Origin: Neocallimastix lanati (nom. inval.)
Taxonomy: Eukaryota; Neocallimastigomycota; Neocallimastigomycetes; Neocallimastigales; Neocallimastigaceae
Reading direction: 5' to 3'
NCBI GenBank assembly: GCA_016946835.1
Contig: JACVTC010000021.1
Location: 969,501 to 1,033,500, forward strand
DNA: 64,000 bases
Shown here: positions 23,438 to 34,800 of the stretch, piece after piece
How the letters are laid out: the number at the start of each line of letters is the position of its first letter
Numbering within the stretch: position 1 is the stretch's first letter
Position numbers and translations under genes: made by a program
Notes under the pieces: model-generated
What the model was told of the DNA's origin: nothing
Databases searched by the model: none
What the model saw: only the letters and a program-made list of their open reading frames with translations

Positions 23438-24020
23438 AAAATTGATAAAGAATGAAAATTAAAAATTAAAAATAATTATAAAACGGAATTTAAAAATAAT
23501 AAATTATTAAATTATAATAAAGTAATTAATTTTTAGATTATAAACATATAAATTATAAAAATATTAAATATTTAAATAATACACAATAAATAATAATTAG
23601 ATTAAAATAATATAAAATAAACAATAATTGTTTATTTAATTGTTTATTATTAATAGTTAATTTATTATTTATAAACAGAGTATAAATATAAAAATTAATA
23701 TAAATAGAAATAAAAATTAATAGTTTTAAAAATTGTTCCTAATTAGCCATTATAAAAATTAGATAATATTAATAATAATATTTTAAAATGATTATTTTTA
23801 ATAAATTATAATTTTAATAAAACAAAATGTATTAATAAATCAATAACTAATTGATTTAATTATTTTAAGTTACTTAATAAAATATTAAAATAAAATTAAA
23901 ATTGCTTTTATCTTTTGTTTTTATTAACTAGTATATCTAGTTATATTTGAACATGAGAATAAAGACTTTTAGTAAGAAATTACTAAATTAACTTTATTTT
24001 CAATCTGTTTCAAAATTTCA
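23438..24020. repeat. Repeat L, first copy
   Basis: AT-rich sequence with stretches matching 62780-63250, notably TTTATAAACA...GTATAAA and TGTTCCTAATTA. No coding potential seen. It may be an old LTR remnant. Left flank of element B. Confidence 0.4.
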
Positions 24021-24577
24021 TGTAACAGATACATGGTAACTTCAAGCCTATCCAATGATAGTCCTTTGGTTACGTAACGTATCTCTAAACAGCTAGCAAT
24101 TTCAGCTAATCAAATAAAATCTTTTGTTAATTTCGTACATTAAATTTTATTATTTTATAATTAATTATATAGTTAAATACTTATTTAAATATATTTTATT
24201 TAGTGATTAGTAAACTAAGTTAAATAAAATTATTTACCAATCATAATATTATTGACATGTATAAATAATAATTGAACTTGTAACTGTAACGCACTAGCGT
24301 TACTATTAACGTAAATTGTTATTATAAATATTAATATTAATAAATAAAATATAATTATTAAATAAAATATATTACGCAGGGTAAGCCCAGTGACTGATAA
24401 CAAATAGAGTTATAAAGTGCTACGATATATTCTAGTGTAATTAAGAAATAATAATTATTGAATTAATTAATTTAGCGTTTATTATTAACAACTCGAATAG
24501 AGAGGTGTTAAGTTATCTTAGCCTTTAGATTTAGTTATTATTCGTTATTTTAGTTAATAATAAACGTACCTTTTACA
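24021..24577 (+). repeat. 5' LTR of element B (557 bp)
   Basis: TGTAACAGATAC to CTTTTACA. The right copy starts at 49022 and differs at only a few bases over the first ~510. The first 80 bases fold as nested short stems (GATAC/GTATC, GTAAC/GTTAC, TATC/GATA). TATAAATA is at 24260-24267, and GCGTTACTAT, 37 nt downstream of the box start, matches the PBS. Confidence 0.85.
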
Positions 24578-24587
24578 ATAGTAACGC
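24578..24587 (+). promoter_or_regulatory. B self-priming PBS
   Basis: ATAGTAACGC directly after the 5' LTR is the exact reverse complement of GCGTTACTAT at 24297-24306 within the LTR. This site contains CG dinucleotides that are rare in this window, which makes chance pairing less likely than for the AT-only sites. Confidence 0.7.
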
Positions 24588-25317
24588 TTTATAACTAAAT
24601 AGCCGATAATAATTAAATAAAAATTTAAACGCTAAGTAATAATTTAATAGATAGAATAGTTAGTTTTATAAAATAAAAATTAATATTTAAATAATAAATC
24701 ATAGTTTATTTATTTTCTTTGTTTACTTTTAATTGTATAACTTAGAAAATTTTTGATACAAAATTTTACGCCACAATACGTAGCCGAAGAAGCCACAAAA
24801 ATTTTAGTTAAAAAAAAAATTTTTTTCGGCTTCAAAATAAAATTTTAATCAAAAATTTAAAAATTTAAATTTTTTAAAATTTCGCATATCCGAAATTTAA
24901 TTTATTAATAATTTAATTATAAATCATTATTTAATTTAAAAATTTTTAATTTTTGGTAGTATCGATTTTTAATTAATAAAATTTTTGTACTTTACCAAAT
25001 AAAATTCGCTTTTGCTTGATAGGTAGTCATTTTTTGTACAAATTTATATTTGTAGTGACTCAGGAAGCGAAAGAAAAAATTTTTAAAATAATTATTTATT
25101 TAAATTATTAATTTTTATACATTTAATTTTTAAAAAAAAATTTTTTTTATTTTTTATTTTTTATTATTTTATATTATTATTTAAAAAAAAAAAAATTAAG
25201 TGAACGATCACATCAACTAAATAAATTTAAGTAAGTGAACAAATTATAATCTTTTAAATAAACTAAAAGTGAGTGAATATATTTATTATTACTAGATAAA
25301 TTATTAAGAAAAGTAAA
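24588..25317 (+). other. Element B leader
   Basis: About 730 nt, AT-rich, with AAAAAAAAATTTTTTTTCGG-like runs near 24810 and a poly(T)/poly(A) cluster at 25130-25195. No convincing gene. Confidence 0.5.
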
Positions 25318-27168
25318 TGGATTAAAAGAATAAGAATAATAAAGCGCCCGAAAACACAAGAAAAACCACAAGGAGTGGTTCTCTGAAGAGTTCGGTGGGC
25401 AGCGTGACTGCAGAGAGTAGCCCTACGCCTGTAGAAGCACCTCCATCTCGACGCCAAAAATACAGGAGACAAGAAAGTGACTAGTACTCCTGAGAAACCA
25501 GCTGCTTCTAAACCTAAACCAGCTGCTTCTAAACCTAAACCAGCTGCGGCGCCTGAGAAGAGTCAACACGAGGCTAGTAAACCTGAAGCCAGTAAGCTAG
25601 GGACTAACCAAGGAGAAAGTTCAAGCAAAAATGTTAATGCTGGAGCGATGGACTTTGCTGCTTTGCTGAGTAAGCAGATGGAGGATTTTAAGAACATGAT
25701 AATAAGCACTCAGCAACAGACGGCTGCGATGATAGAACAGATGCAAAACCAAAGTGAAATAAGATTCGCTAAAATTGAAGCTGAACTAAGCAACTTTATC
25801 CCCGCTGTGGACCAACGATTTGGAGAGGTTGAGAGGCGTGTGGAAGAAGAGGAGTCTAGTAGCCAAGCTAGTGTGCTAGAGCTTCAAAAGGTACAAGCGT
25901 ATCTAAATCAGCAACTTGCTGAAAGTAAAGATAAAGAGGCCGCTGTTAAAGCTGAAATCAAAAAGATTGAAACCTATCTGGATGCGGACCAGATAAAAGG
26001 AAAACAAATACAACAAGACCTAGAGGATAAAGGTCAAAAATTGTACAAGATTGAGGAATTCTTGGATGCGAACCAAGAAAGGGATAAGGTACACTTGAAT
26101 GAGCTCGAAGAAAAAATCGAGAAGCTAATGGCCATTAACCAAGTACAGCAACAAGAGATCGAACGACTGGGTAAGCTGGCTTTGGACGCTCAGAATAAGG
26201 AGCAGGCATCGACGAGCAAACCTTTCCCACTACATATAGATACTAAAGAAGCAAGATACGGTAGTTATCACCACCTCACACCGCCTATAATGACCAGAAG
26301 TGCGATGGAAGATGTGGTTATGACCGACGCGTACCCCGTGGAGTACGAACGAGACATCCCAATGTTCAATGGTGAAACTGGGGATGTAGAATCATTTATT
26401 GACAGGTTAAAAAGGTACTTTGGTAGACACCAAAAGTATTACCAAAGCGAGCCCACGGCTATGTTGTACTTTATTGAGGACCACTTACAAGGAACTGCTA
26501 AGAAGTGGTACCAAATGGACGAAGTATTTAAACAACGAGATGACCCACAACCTCAAAGGTTGATGGATAGATTGCTGAAGGAATTTAAAAGCGAAAGAAC
26601 ATTGGAAGAGGTTAAAACAGTAATGCTTAAACTTAAGCACGATTGGGGTAAAGCCTATGAATACCTATCAGAATTCAATAGGTTAAGTAGAATACTTCAG
26701 CTAACGGATGAAACCAAAAGACTACTACTCGTACAACAAGTTAGACCCTCGGTTCGTGAAGCCTTTTATGATCTACCTGCAGAAAAGCAAACCTTAGAAG
26801 ATTACGTGACTTGTCTAAGGAGATGCGATACATTCCCCGCGGATTACAAAGACGTTTACCTAGAAAGATACGAATACAACCGCGAGAGGAAGATAGCCAT
26901 CATGGCCCTACTTGGAATGATGGACCCGCGAAGACCCTCCAAGGATATTGAAGCCAAAAGAAGGAGGAACAGCGACAATCGCCGAGGCGATAAAAGAGAT
27001 TTCAGTAGGAAAGAGCCTACTAAGCAAAACAATTACGATAAAAACAAGAAAGAGGGATATAACCACAATAGTGGTAAAGATTTCAGTACGAGACCAAGCG
27101 AAAAACAAAACTACTATAAGGACTCACGTACCAGCAGTAATAATCCAATTCCCAAGACAGCCTTCTGA
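25318..27168 (+). pseudogene. Element B Gag with N-terminal breaks
   Basis: The main frame is open from 25444 to the TGA at 27166-27168. A basic N-terminal extension (KAPENTRKTTRSGS, about 25343-25480) lies in another frame that begins ATG GAT TAA at 25318. The start therefore carries a nonsense codon and a frameshift near 25480. Visible parts: Ala/Lys/Pro repeats (ASKPKPA), a long coiled coil (about 25640-26200, heptad-like Glu/Lys/Gln) and a retrotransposon Gag core (DIPMFNGETGDVESFIDRL to RRCDTFP, about 26350-26840). A Lys/Arg/Asn-rich tail follows and no CCHC knuckle is seen. Base composition is clearly richer in GC than families A and H. Confidence 0.75.
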
Positions 27169-29780
27169 TGCAAGATGGGTCTGAGTACTAAGAATTTGTG
27201 CCAGAGGCCAAAATAAGTAATCTTCGTACCAAAGAGGGGCTCCAAGATTTAAATGTGCTGTACGATACTGGATCACAGATCAACATGATCCATCCGCAGT
27301 TAGCCAAGGAGATGGGACTCAAGACAGAAGACCGTCCCCTAACGTTCACTACTGCCGCTGGTAAAGTGCTGATACCACAGGTTATGGAAGAGTTCAAGAT
27401 TAAGATTAAGCTGGTCGAAGAGCGTACTGGTAAAGTCAAATGGTATGACTTTAATACAAGATGCAGGCTAGCCGAGGCTATGCCGAGAACAATCATTCTG
27501 GGATCAAGATTCATGGATAGACATTTAATCTATAGAAAGATTGACGTCCATGATCAACAGCCTAAGGTATATAAAATAGATGGCGAAAGACCAGGGCTAC
27601 CAGATGTAGACTCACCAGAAGAGTGTGCAGGTGAAAGTATCTACATGGTGCAACTCCCAGAAGAAAGAGAAGAAGCTGTGCAAAAGGAGATTCAACCTAC
27701 AGCGAGAATTACAAAAATCATAAATCAGGTTATTGATAACCAGAAGTTGAAAGACACGGTGTATGAATTAACGAGGCAATATTACCGTGATAGAGGAATT
27801 GAGTATACAATGGATTACTACGATTACTTAGTGGATTACGACAAATGGGCAGATTGGTTCAAGGTACAAAAGACTAAAAATCTAAAGGAGAGTGAAATTA
27901 ATAAAAACCCTACGGAAAGTAGTGCACAAATAGCTAGCCAGACAAAAGATCATCTAGCCATGATCTCGCAAGAGGATTCGGAAGCGGAAACAATCAGAAA
28001 AGTGGGACTTGAGAAGCTATTGTCAATAGGCGAAATTATAGATAAGTATTATGAAGACTTAACGGAAGCCTTTAATGAAGAAATCGCTGAGACATTACCA
28101 GAGCACAGGCCGTATGATTGTAAAATAGAACTAGAGCCTGATGCACCACTTTATAAAGGAGCTATCTACCCAACGAGTCCTAAAGAAGAGAAAGCACTTA
28201 AAGAATATATTGATGAAAATTTAGCTAAGGGGTTTATAAGAAGGTCAGAATCTCCGGCGGGTTACCCTGTATTGTTCGTACCGAAGAAATCAGGTGAGCT
28301 ACGACTTTGCATGGATTATCGCAAACTGAACCAATGGACCAAACGCAATGCCTATCCGATACCAAGAATTAGTGCAGTGTTCGAAGCTATGAAAGGAGCA
28401 GTCGTGTTCTCTAAGTTCGATCTAAAATCTGCCTATAACTTGGTACGAATTCGAGAAGGTGATGAGTACAAGACAGCCTTCAACACCAAGTTTGGACACT
28501 TTGAGCATTTGGTAATGCCTTTTGGGCTAACCAATGCGCCAGCAGTGTTTCAAAGCTTCGTGAATGATGTCTTCAGTGAGAATATCGGGAAGTACTGTCA
28601 AGTCTACCTAGATGACATCGTCGTATATTCCAAAACTTTGGAGGAACATGTAGAGCATGTTCGAACGATTTTAAAGAAGCTGATTCAACATAAACTCGTA
28701 GCTAAGAAGTCCAAATGTGAGCTACATAAGTTAAAGATTTCATTTCTAGGTCATGTGGTCAGCAAGGATGGTGTAGAGACTGACCCAGAAAAGATTAAGG
28801 CCGTGGCAGAATGGCCACAACCAGAAAATATCAAGCAGATGCAAAGCTTCTTAGGCTTTTGCAATTATTACAGGAATTTTATTAAGAATTTCTCTGAAAT
28901 AGCCAAACCGCTATTCAAAATGACCTCAAAGAAAGAAAAATTTGAATGGAATGAAGAAGGATTCAATTATTACAGGAATTTTATTAAGAATTTCTCTGAA
29001 ATAGCCAAACCGCTATTCAAAATGACCTCAAAGAAAGAAAAATTTGAATGGAATGAAGAAGGATTGGCCGCGTTTCACAAATTAAAGGAAATGCTTACCT
29101 CTCCGCCAGTGCTAGCTTACCCTGACCACGAGAAACAGTTCTTCGTTGAATGTGATGCTAGTAATTACGCGATAGGAGGTGTGCTGTCACAGAAAGGAGA
29201 TGATGGTACCCTTCATCCTATATATTATTATTCTAAGACACTTAGTAAGGCTGAAGTAAATTATTCGATTACAGAGAAAGAACTATTAGACATTAAGACT
29301 GCTTTTACAGAATGGCGACACTTGCTTCAAGGTGCGAAGCATAAGATTATTGTTTATAGTGACCACAGAAATCTGTTGTTCGCTACCAAACCACAATTAT
29401 TAACTCCTAGGCAAATTAGATGGCAAGAACTATTCGCCACATACTGGTTTGAAATAGTTTACAGACCTGGGAAGAAAAATGGTAAAGCTGACGCCCTCTC
29501 AAGAGTTGAAACAGAGAAAACTGAGGGTAAAAAATTTGATAAAGATAGTCTTTTAAAACCCGAACAATTGGTAGGATTTGATGACGTAGATGGAGAAGCT
29601 AGTTATCTAGCCTTAGCTACCAATTTCGTGGATGATATCAAACAGGCCTACCGACAGGACAAAATGGCCCAAGAGATTATGAAAGATCTAGCAGAAGAGG
29701 CCAGAAATAATTATAACAAGAAGCATTGGCTGGAAGTAGATGGCCTTCTGGTTAGAAAGGAAAACCCTGAACAAATTTAC
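27168..29780 (+). pseudogene. Element B Pol, part 1: protease, RT, RNase H
   Basis: The pol ATG (27168-27170) overlaps the gag stop as TGATG. A TAA at 27189-27191 then interrupts, and the frame is open from 27192. Domains: protease LYDTGSQINMIHP (about 27255); pre-RT LPEHRPYDCKIEL (28095); MDYRKLNQWTKRNAYPIPRI (28310); MPFGLTNAPAVF (28515); YLDDIVVYSK (28605); RNase H ECDASNYAIGGVLSQ (29145) and YSDHRN (29355). A perfect 102-bp in-frame tandem duplication (28862-28963 and 28964-29065) repeats 34 residues of the RT-RNase H connection. The reading is split at 29780 by element C and resumes exactly in frame at 47663. Confidence 0.85.
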
Positions 29781-29785
29781 GTGCC

Positions 29786-29801
29786 TGTAACGAATCGTAG
29801 A
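29786..29801 (+). repeat. First 16 bp of element C 5' LTR
   Basis: TGTAACGAATCGTAGA, preceded by the 5-bp duplication GTGCC (29781-29785; partner 47663-47667). The LTR is split here by element A; TAGA (29798-29801) is A's 4-bp target duplication, repeated at 42766-42769. The remainder is at 42770-43273, giving 520 bp in all, equal to the right LTR. Confidence 0.85.
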
Positions 29802-31868
29802 TGATACGGGCTGGGGTTGAAACACTAAGATATTCAAAACAAAAAAATAAATATTAACACATAACTATAAAAATAAATTTGGAAACAAGAAAAAAAATTA
29901 AATTTTAAAATATTCTTTATTTAAATTTAAAATTAAAATTATTTGTTCCAAGTATTAAAAAGAAAGAAATTTATTCTTCTTTTTATACTTTTATTTTAAT
30001 ACATTTTATTTATTATTAATATATTCTTTATAAAAAAAAAAAAACTATTATAACTATTTTATTTTAATTTTTAACTATTATTTTAAATTATTTTTTAAAA
30101 AAAAAAATAACATTTATTAAATAAAAATATAAAAAAATTAATTTGGAGCTTGTATCACGAAGGGCATTCCAGGCGGTAGCTTCTTCATGATATTGTTATT
30201 CAGAGAGAAAATTATACAGAATTGATATTTTCTGTATTTTAGATCATTTTTATTATTGGAATTCTTCTGTATTTTAGTTCATTTTTATTTTAATAAAGAT
30301 TTAATTTATTTTTAATTTTGTTTTATTTTTAGTTTATTTCAAAGGTTTTAGAAAATATTATACAGAAACTTATAATTCTGTATTTTACATCAAATATTTA
30401 TTGAAATAGGTTTTTATTATTCTTAATATAAAAATAAGAATTAGTAATGATTTAAATATTATATAATTTTTAATAAGAATATTTAGTAATAATTTTTATT
30501 ATATTTAATATTAATAAAATATTTAATAATTATTTTTATTAGATTTGATATTAATAAAAGATTTTAATAAGAATATTTAATAATAATTTTTATTATATTT
30601 AATATTAATAAAAGAATTTTATAAGAATATTTAATAATAATTTTTATTATAAAAGATTTTAATAAGAATATTTAATAATAATTTTTATTATATTTGATAT
30701 TAATAAAAGAAATTTATAAGAATATTTAATAATAATTTTTATCATATTTGATATTAATAAAAGATTTTAATAAGAATATTTAATAATAATTTTTATTAGA
30801 TTTGATATTAATAAAAGAATTTTATAAGAATATTTAATAATAATTTTTATTATAAAAGATTTTAATAAGAATATTTAATAATAATTTTTATTATATTTAA
30901 TATTAATAAAAGATTTTTATTAGAATATTTAATAATTTTTATTATATTTGATATTAATAAAAGATTTTAATAAGAATATTTAATAATAATTTTTATTATA
31001 TTTAATATTAATAAAAGAATTTTATAAGAATATTTAATAATAATTTTTATTATAAAAGATTTTAATAAGAATATTTAATAATAATTTTTATTATATTTAA
31101 TATTAATAATAGATTTTTATTAGAATATTTAATAATTTTTATTATATTTGATATTAATAAAAGATTTTAATAAGAATATTTAATAATAATTTTTATTATA
31201 TTTAATATTAATAAAAGAATTTTATAAGAATATTTAATAATAATTTTTATTATAAAAGATTTTAATAAGAATATTTAATAATAATTTTTATTATATTTAA
31301 TATTAATAAAAGATTTTTATTAGAATATTTAATAATTTTTATTATATTTGATATTAATAAAAGATTTTAATAAGAATATTTAATAATAATTTTTATTATA
31401 TTTAATATTAATAAAAGATTTTTATTAGAATATTTAATAATTTTTATTATATTTGATATTAATAAAAGATTTTAATAAGAATATTTAATAATAATTTTTA
31501 TTATATTTAATATTAATAAAAGAATTATATAAGAATATTTAATAATAATTTTTATTATAAAAGATTTTAATAAGAATATTTAATAATAATTTTTATTATA
31601 TTTGATATTAATAAAAGATTTTTATTAGAATATTTAATAATTTTTATTATATTTAATATTAATAAAAGAAATTTATAAGAATATTTAATAATAATTTTTA
31701 TTATATTTAATATTAATAAAAGAAATTTATAAGAATATTTAATAATAATTTTTATTATATTTGATATTAATAAAAGATTTTAATAAGAATATTTAATAAT
31801 AATTTTATTTTATTATTATTAAGAGTATTTAATAGGAAATACAAGGTATTTAGTGACACCCCGTATCA
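29802..31868 (-). repeat. 3' LTR of element A, long form (2067 bp)
   Basis: TGATACGGG to CCCGTATCA. It has the same length as, and by eye the same sequence as, 40699-42765. From about 30474 to 31800 it consists of roughly two dozen AT-rich units of 50-60 bp (TTTAATAATAATTTTTATTA plus GATATTAATAAAAGA). The polypurine tract AAGCGGGGAGATTA lies at 31882-31869 on the minus strand. Confidence 0.9.
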
Positions 31869-31880
31869 TAATCTCCCCGC

Positions 31881-34800
31881 TTAAGATGAGACTTCGTCCC
31901 CTGAAGTCTGATTATACCAAGTATAATAATGAACAAGATTTTTCTGGTGTACATTTCTGTCAGCTATTTCACCAGTGTAAATATCACAAATACAAGCGGT
32001 ATTATAATTCATTTGAACAATTCTAAAAGGACCAGTGTAAAAGGGGTCTAACTTTCTTCTTGAGAAATTTCTAACTAAAACTAAGTCCCCTGGTTCAAAA
32101 ACAGTATTCATAGATTTTTGTTGTTTTCTTCTATTTTCCCATAATTTATTAGCATTATCAATATTAGCAGTGGCTTCCATAATCCATTTATGATGAGTTG
32201 TAAATTTTCTAATTAAATATTCATCAAAGGTTTCATTTATATTTCTATCATTATATGCAATTGTTAATTCGAATGGTTGTAGATCAGTTCTACCATATAA
32301 GAGTTCAAAACTAGAAAATTTTGTAACTTCACTTTTGCAAGTTCTTAAGGCCCATAAAGCAACTGGAAGAATTTCATCCCAATTCTTTTCTGTTCCTCCA
32401 AGTAGTCTAATATATTTTATAATTTCTCTATTTCTATTTTCAACTTGGCCATTACTTTCAGGATGGTAAGTACTGATGTAATGAACATAAACATTATATA
32501 AATCTAAAAATCCTTTTGTAGCATTGGAAGTAAATTGCGGACCATTATCAGTGATTAAAATTTCAGGAATGCCATGTCGAGAAAATACATTAGTAAGAAA
32601 CTTAATAACGTCTTTAGATTCAATTGTAGGAAATGGTTCGGCTTCTACCCATTTTGTAAAATAATCAACTAAAACAATTATGTATTTATTATTTGATTTA
32701 GTGATAGGTAAGGGTCCTATAATGTCTAAACCAACTCGAGTAAAGGGTAAACCTGGTTTAGTAGCAAATGATTCAGTACCTCTATTAATTGGTTGTGGTC
32801 TGTTCATTTGACAATCATGGCAAGTTTTAACAAGTAATTCTACATCTTTGGACATGTTTTCCCAATAATATTTCCTTTTAAGTCTATCGTATGTTTTATA
32901 ATAGCCTTCATGTCCAACACTATGCGCAGCTAATAATAGTTCTATTTTCTCTTCTTTGTTTTCGACAAATTTACGAATATTTTCTCCGTCTTTAAAATAT
33001 TTAATATTATCTATAATAATTATTTTCTTTTTCAAATATTCTTTAATAGCAATACTATTATTTAATTCTTCAACTTCAGTATTATTACTGTCATCATTAG
33101 TTGTAACAAAAATTATTTCATTTTCATTAAAATTATTTTCAATGGAATCTTTATTTAAAATATAATAATTTTCCAAATTATTATTATCTTTACTTTTATT
33201 TAAATTAATATTATTTTCATTATAGTTATCATTAATTTTAGAATTACATATATTAAGATTTTTATTATAAGAATTTTCAGAAATATCAATTAAAGGATTT
33301 TTATCAAAATTATTTTCATAAAAATTTTTAATACAATTTTTATTAATATTGTTATAATTAAGTTTTTCAGAAAAATTTTTAATATTATTTTGATTAAGGT
33401 TACAAAATTCCTTTGAAAAATTTTTAATATCGTTACTACTATTATTACAATTATTATTAAAATTTTCTAAATAAAAATTTTTGTCATTATTATTATTATT
33501 ATTATTAAATTTTTCATAATAACTATTAACACTGGAATTATTATTTAAATTTTTAAAAATATAATTATTATTATTATTATTATTATTATTTAATTTATTT
33601 AAAGAATTAATTATATTATTATCTAAATTATTTTTATTAAAATTAACGTAATTATTTTCTTCAGAAATATTATTTAAAGGATAATCATTTTTATTTGTAT
33701 TATTCATTCTATTTATATTTTCAATAGAATCGTAATTAATATTTTCATTATTATTCAAATGAATAAACAAAGTATTATTTTTAATTTCTTTATTAATATT
33801 TTTAGAGTCAGGAATTAATCGAGAAAGTGCATCAGCAATAACATTTTTCTTTCCTTGTTCATATTTAACTACAATTTTTAACATACTAAAAGTTATAACC
33901 CATCTAGCTTGACGAGCATTATTTGGTTCTTTATTATTAAATAAGCCTATTAAAGGTTTATGATCAGTATATAAAATAGTATCATATTTATTACCACTAA
34001 AATATGGTTTAAATTTTAAACAACAATAATAAGCAGCTGTGCCTTCTAAATCAGTAATACTATAATTTATTTCAGTAGGTTTTAAAGATCTACTAATGTA
34101 TTGAATTGGATGTTCGATGTTATCTTTATCTTTCTGCATTAATACACCACCTATTCCATCTAATGAAGCATCCGTTCTAATTAAAAATTGTTTATCATAA
34201 TCTGGATATTTAAGAATAGGAGCTTCAATAAGTTTTTCCTTAAGAATTTTAAATCTTTCTTCAGTTATATCATCCCAGATATATTTTATATTTTTCTTTA
34301 ATAGTTTAAATAATGGTTGAGCAATTATAGCAAAATCTTTAATAAATTTTCTATAATATCCAATTGCACCTAAGAAAGATCTTAATTGAGTAATATTTTT
34401 AGGTGATTCCCATTTGGATATTACATCTACCTTTTTGGGTACTGGCTTTATACCTTCTGTGGATAAAATATGGCCTAATACTTCAACTTCTTGTTTAATA
34501 AAATGGCATTTTGATAAATTAGCCTTTAGACCATTTTCTTTAATAATATCAAAAACTTTTTGTAGATCCAATATGTGTTGTTCTAAGGTATCAGAAAATA
34601 TTACTAAATCATCCATATAAATGAACATACATTTACCAATTAAAGGCAAGAATATTCTGTTCATTTCACGTTGGAAAGTTGCAGGAGCATTACAAAGTCC
34701 GAATGGCATAACTTTGTAATTATAATTTCCAAACATTGTTGTAAAGCAAGTTTTATCTCTGTCTTCTTTTTCCATAGGAATCTGATGGAAACCAGAAAAT

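Noticed and set aside
25263-25472. Minus-strand 69-codon frame at the start of element B gag
   Set aside because: It mirrors the real plus-strand Gag N-terminus and has no recognisable domain.
30474-31800. CRISPR-like array of regular AT-rich repeats
   Set aside because: The units are tandem and variable without unique spacers, lie inside an LTR and recur identically in its partner LTR; this is a minisatellite in a eukaryotic element.
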